Source: Bacteroidota bacterium
Lineage (GTDB): Bacteria; Bacteroidota; Rhodothermia; JANXDC01
Direction of reading: 5' to 3'
DNA: 64,000 nucleotides
Assembly (NCBI GenBank): GCA_025059945.1
Contig: JANXDC010000012.1
Span: 1 to 64,000, forward strand
Below, piece after piece: positions 25,438 through 34,036 of this stretch (positions are counted from its first letter, which is position 1; every line of letters starts with the position of its first letter). Below the pieces are notes generated by a model that had not been told where the DNA came from, did not search any database, and saw only the letters and a list, made by a program, of their open reading frames with translations. The position numbers and the translations under genes were made by a program.

Positions 25438-27950
25438 CGCATGAACAGGTAGTTGAGTTTGACCATGAACAAGTTAGCGGGCTCAAGCTGGAAGGTGTCC
25501 TGTAGGCTACGCCAGTCGCTTACGAAAAACGTCTGGCCGTTACCCTGTCGCTGTTGAGTCCATACGATGTACAAAACCGAACCGGGCCGAAATTCCCAGC
25601 GCAATACAGCGTTCAAATTGAAGTTGCGCCGGTAGAAGTCCTCCACTATGGGATAGCCCGGTACGGGCGCAAAACGATCCGGATCGAGCAGCACGCGGAA
25701 GGCCTCGTATCGACCTCGAGCCGTGAAAAGTTGGCTGTATAGCTGCAGGCTGAGCTCCCGCGTCAGCAGCACGCTTCCGCGGAGGCTGATGTCCACCTGT
25801 CGGGTTGTGCGATCGCTAAAGGTGCTCAAGTAATAACGGCCGTTTTGCACCTGCGGGAGGGCGGCCCCCAGGGCGGCCCGAAAGATCTGTTCCTGCTCTG
25901 CATCGGGGAAGGAAAGCCTGTAGCGGGTGCGACCGCTTTCGATGTGCCAGCCCGAACTGGGCTCATACACATACGTGGCATTGCGCACCCAGGCCTCGAC
26001 GCGATCAAGCCGGCCTAGCGACACCTCCGGTGAAAGCTCTAGGCGCGTGCCCAAGCGCAGGTTCAGATCCAGGCCCACTTCCCATTCCCGGCGCTGCTTC
26101 ATGTCCCGGCCGTGTGCGGCGCTAAGCTCCAGCTGAATCGGACGTCGGGGGTCTGTTCGCACCTCCGTGCGGACGCTCCAGCTCATGGGGGGGCGGTAGA
26201 GCCCATTACCCCGGCTTTCCCGGTCGTCGTAGCCTCGAAAGAGGTTGTTCAGACTCAGGTTCAGGTTGGCGTTCCAATAGTTGTGAAATTCCCCGTTCAG
26301 GTTTGTGTTAAGGTTACTGCCCAGGGGCCGGCGCGCGAAGTTCCACGAATTCCAAAAGAAAGCGCGCATGCTGGCCCGACGGAAGGGGCCGAAGGGTTGG
26401 TTGTTGTTGACCAGATGGCCTAGACCCAGGCTCAGGTTGATCAGATCAGGCCGCCGCAGCCGGCCCAGGTCATTGGGGTTGAAGTCGGGGGAGTACATGC
26501 GAAACCCGGAGAAAAAGGTCCACACTCCGGAGCGTTTATCAAAACCCGTATGCAGGGCATAGCCGGTCCGGCGTCCGCTTCCCACCTGACGATCCGTAAA
26601 CGCCGCAGCGCCCGTAAACTGATACCGGTTCTGCCAGAGCCGAAAATCCCAATCAAACCCACCCGCCACGTTATGTCGCCAGGATGCTCCCTGGCTTTGA
26701 GGCAGCTCAGCGTAGCTTGTGGCCATAACTCCCACATAGGCGTTTCCGAAGAGTTCTTGCTTGAGCCGAAGGGCGGCGTAGTTCTGAGCGGGCTTGAAGC
26801 GATTGCCTGTTACGGCTTCGATGAGGCCGAAGGAAAAACCACCGGCTGAACGGCCCGTGAGCTTAGCCGCCCCGATGATGGGGGCTTTGGAGCCGATGCG
26901 GCGCGTATACAACAGGGCGTCCCCCAACCCCCCGAAGGTGTAGTCGAAAATTTGCACCCCCTCCAGAAAGAAGGGGCGCCGCTCCGGAAAGAACGTTTCG
27001 AAGGTGGTCAGGTTCAGCTCGGCGGGATCGGATTCGACCTGGCCGAAATCGGGGTTGAGGGTCAGATCCAAGAGTATGTTGCTGGCCAAGCCCAGCTTCG
27101 CATCTACCCCTCCGTCGTAGCGCACATCCTGGGGCAGCCGGGTCGGGACGGCAGGCTGCGTCTGGAGTTTGGAAGAGGTATACGGCAGGAGCTGGGCGAT
27201 GCCTCTCGGCTCAATCTGGCGGATCCCCTCCAGTAGGCCGAAGTGCGAGACGTATCCGCGGACCGTACGGGGGACCATCACCCATTCGGAAACCTCAGCC
27301 TTGCGGGGGATCTGGCGCCGGAAGTTGATCCCCCATGTATGCTGCGCTAGCTTTGGGAAACGCAGCTGGCTGTAGGGGATGCGCATTTCAACGGCCCAGC
27401 CCCATTCGTGTAAGGCTACCTCCGCCTCCCAGACCGCATTCCAGCTGCGATCCATGCTGCCGAATCCGCCCGGGCCACGTCCCCCGCCCTGGCCGTCGTT
27501 GGTGATGATCCCGTCGGCGAGCGTGCCCGCGGCGTTGACGCCGAACACGTAAGCGGTGCGGCGGTCCAGGTAGCTGTCGATGGCCACGTAGAACCAGTCG
27601 GCTTGCACCCAATCGTCGCGACGACCCAGCCGGCGCACGATGCGAGCCGGTTCCTGATCGTATAGCCAGGCCGCTATGTAAAGGTTGTTGTCGTCGTAGA
27701 GCAAACGCACTTCGGTCCGCTCCGTGGCCGGAGCGCCCTCTACAGGCTCGTATTGAATAAAATCCGTGGTTGGGGGAGCCTCTTGCCAGATGGGCTCCTC
27801 CGGTTTGCCGTCGATGCGAGGCGCCGTGGCCGTGCGCACCGCCTGCACGGTCCGTTGGGAGGAGGCGGAGGCGTTTTGCTTGATGCGGTCTGCCTCGCCT
27901 GTTAGCAGAAGGGACAGGATGATTCCGTAGATGCCTTGAATGCTCATCAT
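25434..27950 (-). CDS. DUF5916 / CBM9-like exported outer-membrane protein
   Basis: A protein of 838 residues from the ATG at 27950. Residues about 40-240 form a carbohydrate-binding-family-9-like domain (APRIDGKPEEPIWQEAPP, then TEVRLLYDDNNLYIAAWLYDQEP). The rest is the DUF5916 region: LTLNPDFGQVESDPAELNLTTFETFFPERRPFFLEG, a strong family signature, and a long beta-barrel ending in VKLNYLFMR. The family is widespread in Bacteroidota and of unknown function. A longer frame reaches 27986, but a TACTTTTG box at 27976-27983 would put the transcript start downstream of that codon. No good Shine-Dalgarno is seen. Confidence 0.8.
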   Translation of the reverse strand: MMSIQGIYGIILSLLLTGEADRIKQNASASSQRTVQAVRTATAPRIDGKPEEPIWQEAPPTTDFIQYEPVEGAPATERTEVRLLYDDNNLYIAAWLYDQEPARIVRRLGRRDDWVQADWFYVAIDSYLDRRTAYVFGVNAAGTLADGIITNDGQGGGRGPGGFGSMDRSWNAVWEAEVALHEWGWAVEMRIPYSQLRFPKLAQHTWGINFRRQIPRKAEVSEWVMVPRTVRGYVSHFGLLEGIRQIEPRGIAQLLPYTSSKLQTQPAVPTRLPQDVRYDGGVDAKLGLASNILLDLTLNPDFGQVESDPAELNLTTFETFFPERRPFFLEGVQIFDYTFGGLGDALLYTRRIGSKAPIIGAAKLTGRSAGGFSFGLIEAVTGNRFKPAQNYAALRLKQELFGNAYVGVMATSYAELPQSQGASWRHNVAGGFDWDFRLWQNRYQFTGAAAFTDRQVGSGRRTGYALHTGFDKRSGVWTFFSGFRMYSPDFNPNDLGRLRRPDLINLSLGLGHLVNNNQPFGPFRRASMRAFFWNSWNFARRPLGSNLNTNLNGEFHNYWNANLNLSLNNLFRGYDDRESRGNGLYRPPMSWSVRTEVRTDPRRPIQLELSAAHGRDMKQRREWEVGLDLNLRLGTRLELSPEVSLGRLDRVEAWVRNATYVYEPSSGWHIESGRTRYRLSFPDAEQEQIFRAALGAALPQVQNGRYYLSTFSDRTTRQVDISLRGSVLLTRELSLQLYSQLFTARGRYEAFRVLLDPDRFAPVPGYPIVEDFYRRNFNLNAVLRWEFRPGSVLYIVWTQQRQGNGQTFFVSDWRSLQDTFQLEPANLFMVKLNYLFMR

Positions 27951-27975
27951 AGGGATCGCGTAGCTAAAGGGTGCA

Positions 27976-27983
27976 CAAAAGTA
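27976..27983 (-). promoter_or_regulatory. Candidate -7 box (TACTTTTG) for the DUF5916 gene
   Basis: The minus-strand TACTTTTG matches the Bacteroidota TAnnTTTG element exactly. No clear TTTG -33 box is found about 20 bases upstream, so the promoter is only half supported. It argues for translation from 27950. Confidence 0.4.
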
Positions 27984-28072
27984 CACGCGGAATTCGCCCC
28001 GTATACGCTCATCTTTTCGGGGGCGATCCCGAGTTACAACAAAATTGCAGCTCGAGCCTCAGAGGCGCAAAA

Positions 28073-28101
28073 AAGAGACTATAGCTACCGAGTCGTCTCT
28101 T
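28073..28101 (+). repeat. Inverted repeat in the DUF5916-susC intergenic region
   Basis: AAGAGAC (28073-28079) and GTCTCTT (28095-28101) form a perfect seven-base inverted repeat with a 15-base centre. It lies between the divergent genes and could be a regulator site or a stem. A second short stem CCTCC-GTTGC-GGAGG lies at 28121-28135. Confidence 0.35.
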
Positions 28102-28126
28102 GGTAAGCTTTTGCGAACAGCCTCCG

Positions 28127-28158
28127 TTGCGGAGGAGGCCATAAGGCCGTAGATTTTG
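28127..28158 (+). promoter_or_regulatory. Candidate Bacteroidota-type promoter for susC
   Basis: TTG (28127-28129), a 20-base spacer and TAGATTTTG (28150-28158) fit the TTG / TAnnTTTG pattern apart from one extra T. Transcription would give a leader of about 25 bases containing the GAGGAGGT ribosome-binding site. Confidence 0.4.
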
Positions 28159-28189
28159 CTTGGTGCGTAAGCGAGGAGGTTTTCCAGTC

Positions 28190-31100
28190 ATGCTACGGGT
28201 TGGGGTTGTCCTGAGCCTGCTGGGCCTGGTCGTGTCGACGGCTTGGGCGCAGACGGGATCGATTCGAGGCCGCGTTGTGGATGCCACCACAGGTGAGCCG
28301 CTTCCGGGCGTAAACGTGCTCTTGCGCGGCCTCGGGATAGGCGCTGCCACCGACATCGAGGGCCGTTATAGCTTAGAACGCGTCCCCCCTGGAGAACAGA
28401 CGCTGGAAGTGCGCTATGTGGGATACCGGACGCAGACGCGCACGCTGCGCGTCGCGGCCGGGCAAGTGATAACGGCTGATTTTCGGCTTGAGCCCACGGC
28501 CTTGGAGCTAGGCGAAATCGTCGTAACCGGCGCTGGGGGGCCGGTTGAGAAGCGTAAGCTCGGCAATACGATTGCCACGATCGACGTTGCCGCTCTGCGT
28601 GAGGCGCCGATCAAGTCGTTTTCCGACCTGCTGCAGGGTCGCGAGCCCGGCCTCATCGCGCTGCCTTCAAGCGGCATGACGGGTGAGGGCGCGCGCATCC
28701 GCATTCGGGGCTCGGCCTCCATGTCGCAGAGCAACGAGCCCGTGGTCTACGTCGACGGGGTGCGTGTGGACAATGGGGGCGGCTGGCCGGGTTTCGTCGG
28801 TACCGGCGGCGGGGGATCGCCTTCGCGCCTGGATGATATCAATCCGGAGGCCATCGAGCGCGTGGAAATCCTCAAGGGCGCCGCCGCGGCCACGCTCTAT
28901 GGAACCGAGGCCTCGCGGGGTGTCATCCAAATCTTTACGCGTAAGGGCGCCGTTGGCCCTCCTCGCTTGAGCGTGCAGTATCAGCAGGGGGCGCTTTTCC
29001 CCATCAAGCGTTTCCCCAAGCTGGTCGGTTTCGCCCGGACACAGGCCATCGCGGATACGATGAGCAAGTACTACGGCCGGACGATCCGGCCCTACGAGTT
29101 TGTGGCGGACGACTGGCCCAACCGGCTTTTCGAAACGGGTCGCACCTCGACTTTCTCCATGGCCCTATCCGGGGGTACGCCCGGGGTGACGTATTTCCTG
29201 AACGTGCGCATGCAGGACGAAGACGGCGTTATGACGGGCAAAAACCTGCCCTACCCGCCGGGCTTCGGGCCCCGGGCCAACGATCTGCTCCGCCGCATCC
29301 AGGCCACCTCCACCGTAAATGTCTTCCCCACGGATCGCTTCCAAGTGCGGGCCACAGCGGGCTATACGGATACGCGCTACGAGGTTCCGGACAACAGCAA
29401 CTCGATCTACGCGCCCCTATCGCGGGCCAACTTCAGCCGTCCGGATCTGGTGCGCTACAACAACCCGACGGGCGTATCGGCTTTCGCTACGGTGCCAGAG
29501 GGCTTCCAGCTGCAAATCGCCCAGAATGCCCGGCATTTCAACGGGAGCATTGGACTCAATTATCGGCCTCTGGAGGGACTGACAATAGACGGAACTTTCG
29601 GAGCTGATTATTCTGCCACCTTCTCGGAGGAGTTTTGGCCCTTCGGTTGGAATGTCAACCGCTACTCGGGCACGGACGTCGAGGGGCTGCGGGATGTATC
29701 CGATCGGAGCCGGCTGGAGCTCACCTTCGATCTAAAGGCCTCTTATCGGCGCCTGCTCACGCCCCAGCTCGAATCGCTGACGATCCTGGGCACCCAGAGC
29801 TTCCGCACGCAGACCCTTGTGCGCAGCGGCCGCGGCCGTCGCTTCCCCGGGCCCGGTTTTGAGGTGACGGGCGCCGGGGCCGAACGCGATGCTGCCGAGT
29901 TCTATGAGGAGGTCATCAACGCCGGCCTCTTCGGGCAGCAACAATTCGGCTGGGCTGACTTCGCCTTCCTCACCCTTGGAGGGCGCTACGACGCCAATAG
30001 CGCCTTCGGCTCCGAGTTCAAGGGTGTTTTCTATCCCAAGGCCTCGCTCTCGATCGTGCCCTCGGATGCGGCCTTCTGGCGGCCCCTGGGTCCGGTCTCC
30101 TCACTGCGCCTGCGCGCGGCCCTGGGCCGGTCAGGTCTGCAGCCCGGAGCCTTCGATGCGCTCACCACATTTGGGGCCCTAGCCTCTAACCGGGGACCTG
30201 GTGTAGTGCCCCTAAACCTGGGCAACCCCAAGCTGAAGCCCGAGGTTTCAACAGAATGGGAGCTGGGGCTGGATCTGGGCCTGTGGAACGATCGCTTCTC
30301 GATTCAAAGCACGTATTGGGACCGGACCGTGCGCGACGCCCTGGTGCCGCGGCAGTTCCCCGTCTCCGGGGGCTTTAGGGCTACGCAGCTAGACAACATC
30401 GGCAAGACCCGAGCTCGCGGGGTGGACCTGTCCCTGAACGCCGTATTGGAGCTAGGCCGACAAAGCCAGGCAAACCTATTCGCTACAGCCGCATACCTGT
30501 GGGAGCGCGTGATCTCCCTAGGCGGCGCCCCGCCCATCAAGGCCGGGGGAAGCTATCCGCGCTACCGCAATTTCGTCATCGAAGGCTATGCGCCAGGTGC
30601 GCACCTGGGACCCAAACTCCGCCCCGTTCCTGCGGGCCGCTACCCGATCGACACCAACCGAGACGGACAGCCCGATACACGTGAGGAGCTGCTCGCCTAC
30701 CTAGGAAGGCTTACGCCGACGACGGCCCGCCTGGACAACCTGAACGCCTTCGTACTGCTGCTCGATGAGGACGGAGACGGAGACTACCTGGACCATTATC
30801 TGGGCAAGCCGCTTCCGGACTGGCAGGGCACACTGGGTGCCAACCTCACGCTCCTGGCCAACTGGCGCCTCTCGGTGCTCTTTGAGTATCAGGCCGGCAA
30901 CTTCTACGTAAACAACCTCCTGTATGCGTTCCGACAGGCCAGCGCCGCCTATCGGAACCTGCCCGGCGTGGCCGAAGCGGAGCGCGACTTCATCACGGGC
31001 GGTGTGGACGCCAACTACCAACCTCAAAACAACCCCGAGGTGCGGCTTAAGGCCCTGGAGCGCTGGCTGTATGAGTTTCTGGACCTGTCGCCCTTCGATG

Positions 31101-31390
31101 GGCTCAATACGATCAAGCCGGCTGACTTTCTGCGCTGGCGCGAACTTTCGATCGCCTATACCGTTCCCGGCTCATGGGCAAGTCGCATCGGGGCGCGCAG
31201 CCTGTCTGTTTCTGTTGCGGTTCGTAACCTATGGCTCTGGACTCGCTACAATGGGCTAGATCCCGAAGTGAACGTCATCGGCCGTGGTTCAGGGGGCAAT
31301 ACGCGCGATGATAACTTCGTCATGGGCGTCGATTACGCGCTGCCGCCCCTTCCGCGCACGGTGCTGTTTACGGTTCGGCTGGGCTTCTAG
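28190..31390 (+). CDS. SusC/RagA-family TonB-dependent outer-membrane receptor
   Basis: A 1066-residue outer-membrane channel. The start ATG at 28190 follows GAGGAGGT by ten bases; an upstream GTG frame is rejected. The signal peptide (residues 1-20) is followed by a carboxypeptidase-D regulatory-like domain (GSIRGRVVDATTGEPLPGVNVLL) and the TonB-box-containing start of the plug, LGEIVVTGAGGP. The plug has the SusC motif VVYVDGVRVDNGGG and ILKGAAAATLYGTEASRGVI. The rest forms the barrel and ends in VLFTVRLGF with the terminal Phe needed for barrel assembly. It pairs with the SusD gene 17 bases downstream. The imported nutrient is unknown; no glycoside hydrolase is nearby. Confidence 0.93.
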   Translation: MLRVGVVLSLLGLVVSTAWAQTGSIRGRVVDATTGEPLPGVNVLLRGLGIGAATDIEGRYSLERVPPGEQTLEVRYVGYRTQTRTLRVAAGQVITADFRLEPTALELGEIVVTGAGGPVEKRKLGNTIATIDVAALREAPIKSFSDLLQGREPGLIALPSSGMTGEGARIRIRGSASMSQSNEPVVYVDGVRVDNGGGWPGFVGTGGGGSPSRLDDINPEAIERVEILKGAAAATLYGTEASRGVIQIFTRKGAVGPPRLSVQYQQGALFPIKRFPKLVGFARTQAIADTMSKYYGRTIRPYEFVADDWPNRLFETGRTSTFSMALSGGTPGVTYFLNVRMQDEDGVMTGKNLPYPPGFGPRANDLLRRIQATSTVNVFPTDRFQVRATAGYTDTRYEVPDNSNSIYAPLSRANFSRPDLVRYNNPTGVSAFATVPEGFQLQIAQNARHFNGSIGLNYRPLEGLTIDGTFGADYSATFSEEFWPFGWNVNRYSGTDVEGLRDVSDRSRLELTFDLKASYRRLLTPQLESLTILGTQSFRTQTLVRSGRGRRFPGPGFEVTGAGAERDAAEFYEEVINAGLFGQQQFGWADFAFLTLGGRYDANSAFGSEFKGVFYPKASLSIVPSDAAFWRPLGPVSSLRLRAALGRSGLQPGAFDALTTFGALASNRGPGVVPLNLGNPKLKPEVSTEWELGLDLGLWNDRFSIQSTYWDRTVRDALVPRQFPVSGGFRATQLDNIGKTRARGVDLSLNAVLELGRQSQANLFATAAYLWERVISLGGAPPIKAGGSYPRYRNFVIEGYAPGAHLGPKLRPVPAGRYPIDTNRDGQPDTREELLAYLGRLTPTTARLDNLNAFVLLLDEDGDGDYLDHYLGKPLPDWQGTLGANLTLLANWRLSVLFEYQAGNFYVNNLLYAFRQASAAYRNLPGVAEAERDFITGGVDANYQPQNNPEVRLKALERWLYEFLDLSPFDGLNTIKPADFLRWRELSIAYTVPGSWASRIGARSLSVSVAVRNLWLWTRYNGLDPEVNVIGRGSGGNTRDDNFVMGVDYALPPLPRTVLFTVRLGF

Positions 31391-31407
31391 GAGGGGAGGA
31401 ATCCGGT

Positions 31408-32685
31408 ATGCGACCTTGGGCTCTATTGGCGGTTGTGATGACGCTCGCAACAGGGTGTGACCTTACCGTCAATAATCCGAATAACCTTTTGGAGAGCGAG
31501 CTCGATAACCCGGCCGTTGCCACCTCTCTGGCTAATGGGGCCGAGGCTACGGTCACGCGCGCCCTGGGGGCGATGCTGGGCCCATATTCGACGGCCACCG
31601 ATGAGCTCACCTGGATCGGATCTCGTCAAGGCTGGCAAGAGCTCGACGAGGGCGGAGTGGATAACCCGTTGAACGAATTCTCGGACGCCGCCTTCCCTTA
31701 CGTGGCCGAGGCCCGTTGGACGGCTGACGAGGCCATCCGGAGGTTGGAGCGCTTTCAGGCGCAACGGCAGCTCGCCACGCCTGCCGATCTGGTCTGGGCC
31801 TATCTGATGGGCGCGATCATCTACACGGCGATCGCGGACATGTTCGACGACTTCGTGCTGGGTGACAGGCAAGAGCCCAAGCCCCCCGTGGGCAAAGCGA
31901 ACATGCCCACGCTCTACGACAAGGCCATCGAATACACGAGCAAGGCCTTAGCGCTAGCCCAGCAGCTCGGGAACCGCGACCTGCAGCGGGCCGCCCTGGC
32001 TTTGCGCGCTCGGGCTCGTTTCAGCAAAGCCCTCTGGACGAAAGCTCGCAACCCCGGATCTAGCCCGCTTGTGAGCGACGCCGGCGCCGATCAGGATGCG
32101 CAGGCTGCCTTGGCCCTCATAGGAAACGAGGACTACGCCTTCCGGCTCGTACTGAGCTCGGCCTCTCCTGCCCTGATCGATGGAAACGTAACCTTCACCT
32201 CGAACATCAACAGCCGTTTTGAGATCCGGGTGGGAAATAGCTACATCGTGCCTACGGCTGACAATCGGCGCGTGGCCAGTATCCGCCTGCGCGATCCGAT
32301 TGACAACGTGCCCGATCCCAAGCTTACGGCCGAGATCAACGCCCTTGTGGCGGGCGGCATCTACGGGACGATCACGGTCGCCTCGGCCCGGGAGATGCGC
32401 TTGATCTTGGCCGAATCCGCCCTGGCCAAAGGCGATGAGGCAGGCTTTCGCACGCACATCAACGCGATCCGGGCCTTGGACCGACTCAGCCCCTACACGG
32501 GACAGATCCCGGCCCTTACGCTGCTTCGGCACATGCGGCGCGTCAACCTCTTTCTGCAGGGCAGGAGGCTGGCCGATCATTATCGATTCGGCGAGCCCTC
32601 CCCCGAATGGACGGCTCGCGCCAAGCCCGGCGTTTTCTTCCCCATTACGATCATCGAGCGCCGGGCCAATCCGTACGTACGCTAA
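31408..32685 (+). CDS. SusD/RagB-family nutrient-binding lipoprotein
   Basis: A 425-residue surface lipoprotein, the lid partner of the SusC channel. The lipobox LATGC puts Cys17 at the mature N-terminus, followed by DLTVNNPNN, typical for SusD. Helical TPR-like repeats include WAYLMGAIIYTAIADMFDDFV and YDKAIEYTSKALALAQ. The C-terminal GVFFPITIIERRANPYV matches the family end FPIP...E..NP. A strong Shine-Dalgarno GGAGGGGAGG precedes the ATG. The substrate cannot be told from sequence, and the lack of nearby polysaccharide enzymes leaves peptides or other compounds open. Confidence 0.88.
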   Translation: MRPWALLAVVMTLATGCDLTVNNPNNLLESELDNPAVATSLANGAEATVTRALGAMLGPYSTATDELTWIGSRQGWQELDEGGVDNPLNEFSDAAFPYVAEARWTADEAIRRLERFQAQRQLATPADLVWAYLMGAIIYTAIADMFDDFVLGDRQEPKPPVGKANMPTLYDKAIEYTSKALALAQQLGNRDLQRAALALRARARFSKALWTKARNPGSSPLVSDAGADQDAQAALALIGNEDYAFRLVLSSASPALIDGNVTFTSNINSRFEIRVGNSYIVPTADNRRVASIRLRDPIDNVPDPKLTAEINALVAGGIYGTITVASAREMRLILAESALAKGDEAGFRTHINAIRALDRLSPYTGQIPALTLLRHMRRVNLFLQGRRLADHYRFGEPSPEWTARAKPGVFFPITIIERRANPYVR

Positions 32686-32790
32686 ATGGAGGGCTTCCGT
32701 GCGGCTCGGGTCGGCCTCCGTACCAGGTCAGGCCGGCCCGGGCTGCTGCGATTCGCGCATCCCGCTCTTCTTAAGTATGGGCATCACAGC

Positions 32791-33126
32791 ATGAACATAT
32801 CCTGGGAGGACTTCGCGAAAGTTGATCTGCGCGTCGGGCGCGTGATGCGCGTTGAGGCCTTTCCCGAGGCGCGCAAACCCGCCTACAAACTCTGGGTCGA
32901 TTTCGGCCCGGAGATCGGGGTCAAGACCTCCAGCGCGCAGATCACAGACCTCTACGGGCCTGAAGAGCTCCTAGGTCGACTCGTGGTGGGGGTCGTCAAC
33001 CTGCCCCCGAAGCAGATCGGGCCTTTTCGCTCCGAATGCCTGATTACCGGTTTCCCGGACGAATCCGGACGCGTGGTGCTTTGCGTGCCCGAGCGGGCTG
33101 TTCCCCTAGGAAGCCGGCTGTTTTGA
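32791..33126 (+). CDS. csaA: CsaA-like tRNA-binding-domain chaperone
   Basis: A 111-residue protein made of one tRNA-binding OB-fold domain, as in CsaA of Bacillus, which has chaperone activity and may aid secretion. The run [35 protein letters not shown] is a strong signature, followed by [19 protein letters not shown] and [17 protein letters not shown]. The length equals CsaA. The start ATG at 32791 (MNISWEDF) is chosen; the frame is open back to 32686 but the extra residues do not look like the family. No clear Shine-Dalgarno. Confidence 0.85.
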   Translation: MNISWEDFAKVDLRVGRVMRVEAFPEARKPAYKLWVDFGPEIGVKTSSAQITDLYGPEELLGRLVVGVVNLPPKQIGPFRSECLITGFPDESGRVVLCVPERAVPLGSRLF

Positions 33127-33193
33127 GGGCTCTTCGATCGGATCGGAGCGTGGGCAGCTGTAGACCCCGTGGCAGCGCGCGCAATCGCCCGCG

Positions 33194-33931
33194 ATGGGTT
33201 TGTCTTGGGTGCGAATAAGCCTCATCATCCCGGTACGAGACGAGGCGGCCTACGTGGAGCCGCTTCTGGAGGCCTTGGACCGCCCCTGGCGCCGTCGATG
33301 GGGCCTGGAGGTGATCGCGGTCGACGGCCAAAGTCGGGATGGGACGCCGGATCGGGTGCGTCCTCACGTGGAGCTGCTGCTTGAGCAGGACGGGCAGGAG
33401 CCGCCGACGATCGCCGCTGCCCGCAACGCGGGGGCGCGTCGAGCGCGTGGTGCGATCTTGTGGTTTCTCAACGCAGATGTGCGCCTCCCACAGGACCGAG
33501 ACGGTTTTCTTGCGGCCGCCTTGAAGGCCTTGCAGCGGCATGAGGCCGCCGTCGCTCCGGTTGAGGTGTGGCCGGAGGAGGCCTTTTGGCAAGATCGCCT
33601 GATCATGCGGTTTCTTGATGCGTACTATCGCCTGGCCAACCGCATGGGGTTGGGCACGGGCCGCGGGGAGTGCCACTTTGTGCGGCGAGATGCCTTCGAA
33701 GCCGTAGGCGGTTACAACGCCGCCTTGGCGGCGGGCGAGGACTTCGATTTGCTGCGCCGATTGCGACGCCGCGGCCCCATCGCCTGGCTCACGGGATGGG
33801 CCGTCTACGAATCCCCCCGCCGCTACCGGGCTTGGGGTTACGGCCGGGTGCTGGGTTGGTGGCTATTGAACTCCCTCTCCATCCTCCTGCGGGGGCGCTC
33901 CTTCTCCCGGAGCTGGGATCCGGTGCGGTAG
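33194..33931 (+). CDS. Family 2 glycosyltransferase (GT-A fold)
   Basis: A 245-residue glycosyltransferase. ISLIIPVRDEAAYVEPLLEAL and VIAVDGQSRDGTPD form the nucleotide-sugar binding N-terminus, and WFLNADVRLP stands where the DxD motif lies. GGYNAALAAGEDFDLLRRLRRRG holds the catalytic ED. It resembles the GT2 subgroup often encoded near other small housekeeping genes in Bacteroidota. ATG at 33194 or GTG at 33209 could start the protein. A membrane-near hydrophobic stretch (VLGWWLLNSLSILLRG) lies close to the C-terminus. The acceptor is unknown. Confidence 0.8.
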   Translation: MGLSWVRISLIIPVRDEAAYVEPLLEALDRPWRRRWGLEVIAVDGQSRDGTPDRVRPHVELLLEQDGQEPPTIAAARNAGARRARGAILWFLNADVRLPQDRDGFLAAALKALQRHEAAVAPVEVWPEEAFWQDRLIMRFLDAYYRLANRMGLGTGRGECHFVRRDAFEAVGGYNAALAAGEDFDLLRRLRRRGPIAWLTGWAVYESPRRYRAWGYGRVLGWWLLNSLSILLRGRSFSRSWDPVR

Positions 33932-34036
33932 CTTGGCGGGTTGCATGTTGGAAAAAACCGGCCCAACTTCTCTCGTGGAAACGCGCCCAGGCGGCGCTGC
34001 GTTACAGGCTTGAACCAAATTGGGGGTTTCGTTCTC

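Noticed and set aside
32722-32734. A 13-base match to the conserved SRP RNA sequence ACCAGGTCAGGCC
   Set aside because: The bases after it do not give the GGAA tetraloop and AGCAGCC partner strand. No promoter or long stem is seen. It lies in the leader of csaA.
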